Of a DNA stretch of 64,000 nt, positions 59,714 through 64,000 are shown one piece after another. Origin of the DNA: Treponema sp. (GTDB taxonomy: Bacteria; Spirochaetota; Spirochaetia; Treponematales; Treponemataceae); the NCBI GenBank assembly GCA_016296655.1, contig JAEDIW010000005.1, positions 6,649 through 70,648 on the forward strand, in the 5' to 3' direction. The notes beneath the pieces were generated by a model that worked only from the letters and a program-made list of their open reading frames with translations, did not search any database and had not been told where the DNA came from. Numbering within the stretch: position 1 is the stretch's first letter; every line of letters begins with the position of its first letter. A program made the translations under genes and the position numbers.

Positions 59714-61224
59714 AGAAATTATTTGCAAAAATCATGAATTCAAAAAACAACACATCGCTTCGGACTCAAATTACAGGAACCATTCTGCTTTCCATTCTGC
59801 TTATACTTTTTACCATTCTTGCTACAACAAAACTTGTTCTGCGCACAATGGACTTAACAGGCAATTCCTATCAGACAAACGCTGATTTAGACGCATACCT
59901 CAAACTGATTGAAAACACAGAAGCTTCTCTGGAATCTTATATAAAATTCAGGACTTTCGAAGGAATAGACAAATACTATCACTATGAATCTGCAGCACAG
60001 GCAAAGGTTTTGTTTTTTAACGAAAAATCCTCAAACATTCCGATTTCTCAGAAAAAGTACATAATCCGCCGGCTGTCAGAATCTTTTTTCAGGTTTGGAG
60101 ATAAAGCTGTAGATGCCAGGCGGGCAAACAATCACAAAGATACAAACTACTACATGGAAAAGGCTCTTCAGTGCTATTCTTTTTTGACTGATGAAATTTC
60201 AAGCCTTACAATGCTTTATTTTCAGACTAATGCAGCACAATATGAAAGTAGCAAAACTTATACAAAAAATCTTCTGCAGTTTTCAATTTTTTTTATGTTT
60301 ACAATTCTGATAGCTGCATTTTTCCTGCTGTTTATACGAATAACGCATATCATTCAGCCTTTGTCATCAATTTCTGCAGTTGCACATAAACTTGCAGACA
60401 GAGATTTCAACGTTCCCCTGTTTAACAATCAGTCCAAGAATGAAATCGGTCACATCTGCCGTGCTTTTGACTGCATGATTATAAGCATCAGGGAATATGT
60501 TGATACAATCTGGGAAAAAGCACTGAAAGAAAATCAGCTGCGGGAAAAAGAAATTGAAATGCAGGCTTTGTACAGCGATGCCCGACTGAAAGCCCTTCAG
60601 AATCAGATAAAACCACATTTTCTGTTCAATACATTGAATACTGGTGCTCAGCTTGCAATGATAGAAGGTGCCGACAAAACCTGTTACTTTCTTGAGCAGG
60701 TTGCAGATTTTTTCAGGTACAATCAGCATACAGACAGAAGTGCAACCATACAGGAAGAACTTGGAATGCTTGACAACTACATATATATTATGCAGACAAG
60801 GTTTGGCGACAGATTTACATTTGAAAAACACATTCAGAAAAATCTTTTAAACACGAAGGTGCCCAACATGATTTTGCAACCGCTAGTTGAAAACTGCATA
60901 AAACATGGTTTAAAAGATAAAATAAAAGGCGGAATAATTGAAATAAAAGTCGCAGAAAGTGAAAATGAAATTGAAATTTCAATCAGCGACAACGGTTGTG
61001 GTTTTCATCCTGAAATAAAGGAACATATTTTTCAGGCTGTAAAAGCAGGAGCTGGAACAATAATAAAAGACATGAAGGACGAAGAAAAGGAACATCATTC
61101 TACAGGACTTTTAAACGTAATTTCCAGACTGAAACTTTATTACAAAAAGGATAATATTCTGCAAATATTAAGCAATCCTAAGGGGGAAGGAACAATGTTC
61201 CTTATAAGGATTCCAAATGTATAA
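59710..61224 (+). CDS. LytS/YesM-type sensor histidine kinase
   Basis: 504 residues. Membrane segments at about 21-43 and 190-209 flank a periplasmic domain of about 145 residues, then HAMP (about 210-262). The His_kinase domain has H303 in QIKPHFLFNTLN, and the HATPase has VENCIKHGLKDK and DNGCGFHPE with GLLNVISRLKLYY. The periplasmic region lacks any known ligand-binding fold, which fits sensing via the tethered binding protein encoded just before. Overlaps the upstream gene by 4 bp and the regulator gene by 8 bp. Confidence 0.93.
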   Translation: MKKLFAKIMNSKNNTSLRTQITGTILLSILLILFTILATTKLVLRTMDLTGNSYQTNADLDAYLKLIENTEASLESYIKFRTFEGIDKYYHYESAAQAKVLFFNEKSSNIPISQKKYIIRRLSESFFRFGDKAVDARRANNHKDTNYYMEKALQCYSFLTDEISSLTMLYFQTNAAQYESSKTYTKNLLQFSIFFMFTILIAAFFLLFIRITHIIQPLSSISAVAHKLADRDFNVPLFNNQSKNEIGHICRAFDCMIISIREYVDTIWEKALKENQLREKEIEMQALYSDARLKALQNQIKPHFLFNTLNTGAQLAMIEGADKTCYFLEQVADFFRYNQHTDRSATIQEELGMLDNYIYIMQTRFGDRFTFEKHIQKNLLNTKVPNMILQPLVENCIKHGLKDKIKGGIIEIKVAESENEIEISISDNGCGFHPEIKEHIFQAVKAGAGTIIKDMKDEEKEHHSTGLLNVISRLKLYYKKDNILQILSNPKGEGTMFLIRIPNV

Positions 61225-62800
61225 TATATTACTGACTGATGATGAAAAAATCGTAATTGATTCTCTGACAATTATCCTGAATAAAAATTTTCAGGACAAA
61301 GTCCAGTTATTTTCTGCTCTTTCAGGGCCGGATGCACTTGCAATTACAGAATCAAGAAAAATTGACATAGTATTTATGGACATTCACATGCCTGGCATGA
61401 ATGGTCTTGAAACAATAAGACTGATGAAACAGCTGAATCCCAGCATAATAATAATAATTTTGAGTGCCTACGATCAGTTCCAATATGCACAAGAAGCTAT
61501 AAACCTTGGAGCATACAAATACCTTACAAAACCGGTAAACCGAAACCTCATTCTGCAGACTGTAAAAGACGCTTTTGTTATGGTTGATTCTTTCCGCGGA
61601 AAATTGAATCAGAGCATAGAAATGCACAAAAAACTGAACATAGTTTCTTCAATGGTAGAAAGCGATTTCATTTATTCATGCATCTTTAATTCCAGTAAAA
61701 ACGTTGATTTTTCAACATATCTCAAATATTTTGAAATTGAAGACCACTTTTGGTTTATGGTCTGTCTGGAAGTTTCTCAGATAACTCAGGAAAAAAAATA
61801 TGAAACATACATGAAAATAAGGGACATTTTTACGTCAAAATGCAGAAGCCTGATAGGTTCTTTTATGGCAAACAGAATAGGAATTTTTGTTCCAATGAAA
61901 AACAATGCCGACCTAAGCTATGAAAATGCAAAAAGCCTCATGAACACGATTTTTACGATTTTATCAACAAATATCAGTTTCGGCATAAGAATCGGTGTAA
62001 GTGAAATTGAAAAAGATATAAATAAAACATTTTCCGCCTATAATAATGCCATTGCAGCTTTGAACAAAGTTCCTCCAGTAAAAGGAATAATGTTTTTCCC
62101 TGAACTTGAAGAAAATAACTCCAGCACTACAGCAATTGAGCAGATTGAAACAAGGCTTTTAAATAGAATCCGGTTGGGCGATGCAGGAAGCGTACGTCAG
62201 CTTGTTTCACTTTTTTGCCAGAGTCTTTCAGATTATTATCAAAATGACATGGACAAAATAAAAAATGCAGTTTTTGAATTTCTTGTAAATATGCGGAATT
62301 CTATTCTTGAACTGGATGAAAATTACAGTAATCCAGCTTTTGAAGCGGCTTTTTCATTTCTTTCAAAAATGACATACCTGCAGGAAATTGAACAGTTTGT
62401 TTTAAAACGCAGCATGGAATGTGTTACGCTGGCATGTGGAGTCCGAAAAAATAATGGTAATCCGATTATTGCCCAAGCCTGTGAATATCTTGAAAAAAAT
62501 ATTGCAAAAGACATCACGCTTGAAAGTACTGCCTCAATACTCAATGTAAGTTCGTTCTATTTGAGCAAACTTTTTAAAAAAGAAAAAGGTGAAAATTTTA
62601 TTTCATATCTTACAAACTTGCGCTTGAAAATGGCAAAAGAGCTTTTAAAAGACAAAACAAAAATCATCAAGGAAATTACAGCAGCAGTTGGCTATAACGA
62701 CCAAAATTATTTCAGCAAGCTGTTCAAGCAAAAATTCGGAATAACACCGACAGAATTTAGAGAATCATTTTTTCAGGAGAATAAACATGAATATCCGTAG
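61217..62800 (+). CDS. AraC-type response regulator (YesN family)
   Basis: 527 residues. N-terminal receiver with acidic pair D8-D9, phosphoacceptor D55 in VFMDIHMPG, and KPVN near residue 105. A middle region of about 300 residues is divergent. The C-terminal AraC DNA-binding domain (about 425-522) contains two helix-turn-helix motifs: LESTASILNVSSFYLSKLFKKEKGENF and IKEITAAVGYNDQNYFSKLFKQKFGITPTEFR. It is the partner of the kinase encoded by the overlapping upstream gene and probably activates sugar-uptake genes. It overlaps the next gene by 14 bp. Confidence 0.93.
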   Translation: MYNILLTDDEKIVIDSLTIILNKNFQDKVQLFSALSGPDALAITESRKIDIVFMDIHMPGMNGLETIRLMKQLNPSIIIIILSAYDQFQYAQEAINLGAYKYLTKPVNRNLILQTVKDAFVMVDSFRGKLNQSIEMHKKLNIVSSMVESDFIYSCIFNSSKNVDFSTYLKYFEIEDHFWFMVCLEVSQITQEKKYETYMKIRDIFTSKCRSLIGSFMANRIGIFVPMKNNADLSYENAKSLMNTIFTILSTNISFGIRIGVSEIEKDINKTFSAYNNAIAALNKVPPVKGIMFFPELEENNSSTTAIEQIETRLLNRIRLGDAGSVRQLVSLFCQSLSDYYQNDMDKIKNAVFEFLVNMRNSILELDENYSNPAFEAAFSFLSKMTYLQEIEQFVLKRSMECVTLACGVRKNNGNPIIAQACEYLEKNIAKDITLESTASILNVSSFYLSKLFKKEKGENFISYLTNLRLKMAKELLKDKTKIIKEITAAVGYNDQNYFSKLFKQKFGITPTEFRESFFQENKHEYP

Positions 62801-63836
62801 AAAAAACATCAATACTGTCATTGCCATATTCTTTTTAATAATTTCTGCCGGATGTAAAAAAAATGAAAAGCATCTGGATGCTGTACCGGCAAAACAAACA
62901 TCTCCTCAAAAACTGGCTGTTGGTTTTTCCATTGATACTCTGGCAATTGAACGATGGCGCAGAGACTGTGATATTTTTATGAATACCGTAAAAGAAAATG
63001 GGCTTGATGTAATTGTTCAAAATGCAGGGAACAGTACAGAAGAGCAGAACAGACAAATACAATATCTTATAAATAGAAAAGTGAATGCAATCGTTATTGT
63101 TGCAAAAGAAGCAGACAAGCTTTCTGACACAATAAAACTTGCGCGCTCTCATGGGATTCCAGTAATTTCCTATGACAGACTTATTTTAAATGCCGATATA
63201 AGCCTGTACATGACGATTGACAGTGAAAAAGTTGGCGAACTAATGGCAGGAGAACTTTACAAGGCAAAACCTCATGGAAAATGGTTCTGCATATATGGAC
63301 CTCAGGCAGACTATAACATGACATTAATACGCACAGGCCTTGAAAAAGTTCTCAGCGGAACAAATGTAAATATTGCCCACATTTATTATACAGACGGCTG
63401 GAATTATGACCTGTCCTATAGAGAAATGGCAGATCTCCTGAGTTCCGGCAACATACCAGATGCAGTTGTCTGCGGTAATGACGCCGTTGCAAACAGTGTA
63501 ATTCAGGCAATATTAGAAATATGTCCTGGAAAAAACATTGCAGTTTCAGGGCAAGATGCAGATATTGCCGGCTGTCAGAACGTAATTTTAGGAAAACAAC
63601 TTTGTACAATCTACAAACCTATCACAAAACTGTCGGAAGATGCAGCTATTGCAGCCTGTAAGCTTGCAGAAGGCAAATCTGTAAAAGAGCTTGTTCCAGA
63701 CGGACAGACAATAAACAACGGTTTTGGCGACATTCCTGTAATCTGGCTTACACCACATATTGTTACAAAAGAAAATATGGAAGAAGTTGTCATAAAATCA
63801 GGATTCCATACTAAAAGTGAAATTTACAGGTATTAG
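62787..63836 (+). CDS. Sugar-binding lipoprotein, D-xylose-binding (XylF)-like
   Basis: 349 residues; CAGGAG precedes the ATG. A lipoprotein signal peptide ends FLIISAGC, with the lipid-attached cysteine near residue 23. The Peripla_BP_4 fold follows: LAVGFSIDTLAIERWRRDCDIF, VIVAKEADKLSDTIKLARSHGIPVISYDRLI, and CGNDAVANSVIQAIL. The pattern SYDRLI and AVSGQDAD is characteristic of the XylF branch. Probably the binding component of a sugar ABC importer whose other genes would lie beyond the window, or a second sensor input. Fourth gene of the overlapping operon. Confidence 0.88.
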   Translation: MNIRRKNINTVIAIFFLIISAGCKKNEKHLDAVPAKQTSPQKLAVGFSIDTLAIERWRRDCDIFMNTVKENGLDVIVQNAGNSTEEQNRQIQYLINRKVNAIVIVAKEADKLSDTIKLARSHGIPVISYDRLILNADISLYMTIDSEKVGELMAGELYKAKPHGKWFCIYGPQADYNMTLIRTGLEKVLSGTNVNIAHIYYTDGWNYDLSYREMADLLSSGNIPDAVVCGNDAVANSVIQAILEICPGKNIAVSGQDADIAGCQNVILGKQLCTIYKPITKLSEDAAIAACKLAEGKSVKELVPDGQTINNGFGDIPVIWLTPHIVTKENMEEVVIKSGFHTKSEIYRY

Positions 63837-64000
63837 CAGACTCCAGATAAAACTGCATTTTCAGAAATACAGAAGCCCCTGCTCTATCGGCAGAAAAATC
63901 GGACGTGATGTCAGAAAGTTTAAAGGGGTAATGTATATTTTTTATTATTAGGACAAATGTCGAGTTTTGAATTTTTATTTTTAGGGTGGCTTTTTGCTTC
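63837..64000. other. Right-edge noncoding region
   Basis: 164 bp after the XylF-like gene without a convincing frame. It ends AGGGTGGCTTTTTGCTTC, similar to GGGCGGCTTTTTGTTGG at 40258 and the inverted AAGCCACCCT at 32736, so a further copy of the dispersed intergenic element may begin here. Confidence 0.4.

Noticed and set aside
1..64000. tRNA, rRNA, CRISPR arrays, prophage and replication origin
   Set aside because: I looked in all gaps for cloverleaf-like or spaced direct repeats and saw none. The dnaB gene belongs to a ribosomal protein operon and does not indicate an origin.

Overview
The window reads as chromosome of a spirochaete of the genus Treponema, probably a host-associated anaerobe. 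The reasons are the low G+C content, a homologue of the spirochaete p83/100 antigen, a rubrerythrin/superoxide reductase pair (an anaerobe's oxygen defence), a large share of sensory and chemotaxis genes, and treponemal gene neighbourhoods such as rpsF-ssb-rpsR-rplI-dnaB. The genus is inferred from gene content; the species cannot be named from sequence alone. I saw no rRNA, tRNA, CRISPR array or prophage.

Layout. 1-8.9 kb: a membrane protein running off the left edge, a PAP2-like membrane protein, an RluA pseudouridine synthase, a P-loop protein with an Asp23-like C-terminus, a PcnB/CCA-type nucleotidyltransferase, a lipase-like hydrolase, an RlmD-type rRNA methyltransferase and a secreted beta-propeller-like protein. 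9-12.7 kb: the p83/100 homologue, then a small membrane protein gene cut in two by a complete 1262-bp ISAs1-family insertion sequence with 15-bp terminal repeats and a perfect 10-bp target duplication. 12.7-20.8 kb: a permease-ATPase fusion ABC transporter with its binding protein, a MocR regulator, a MATE exporter, TcdA, a secreted protein, and rbr-dfx.

20.9-30.8 kb: three large hybrid sensor kinases in a row on the minus strand. Two carry paired periplasmic binding-protein domains. The third joins a PocR-like cysteine-rich domain to four copies of a PAS-like unit with an exact 143-residue spacing. 31-41.2 kb: a serine hydrolase, a D-2-hydroxyacid dehydrogenase, a polar amino acid ABC operon that continues into an M20 deacylase and a cytidylate-kinase-like protein, an aminotransferase and a TSUP exporter, with several G+C-rich noncoding patches between them. 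41.3-44.7 kb: the rpsF-ssb-rpsR-rplI-dnaB operon with a clear sigma-70 promoter. 44.8-50.8 kb: a chemotaxis operon, cheW-cheD-mcp-cheR-cheB-cheY-cheW, without cheA. 51-58.5 kb: an ankyrin protein, rsmD, two TPR-type proteins, rlmN, leuCD and cmk. 58.7-63.8 kb: a four-gene sugar-sensing operon (membrane-tethered binding protein, LytS/YesM-type kinase, AraC-type regulator, sugar-binding lipoprotein), resembling the XylFII-LytS xylose sensor of clostridia.

The strongest leads for follow-up are the kinase trio with its internally duplicated sensor, the freshly interrupted membrane gene, the fused ABC transporter, the sugar-sensing operon and the related G+C-rich intergenic patches. I did not find a clearly new defence or mobile system.
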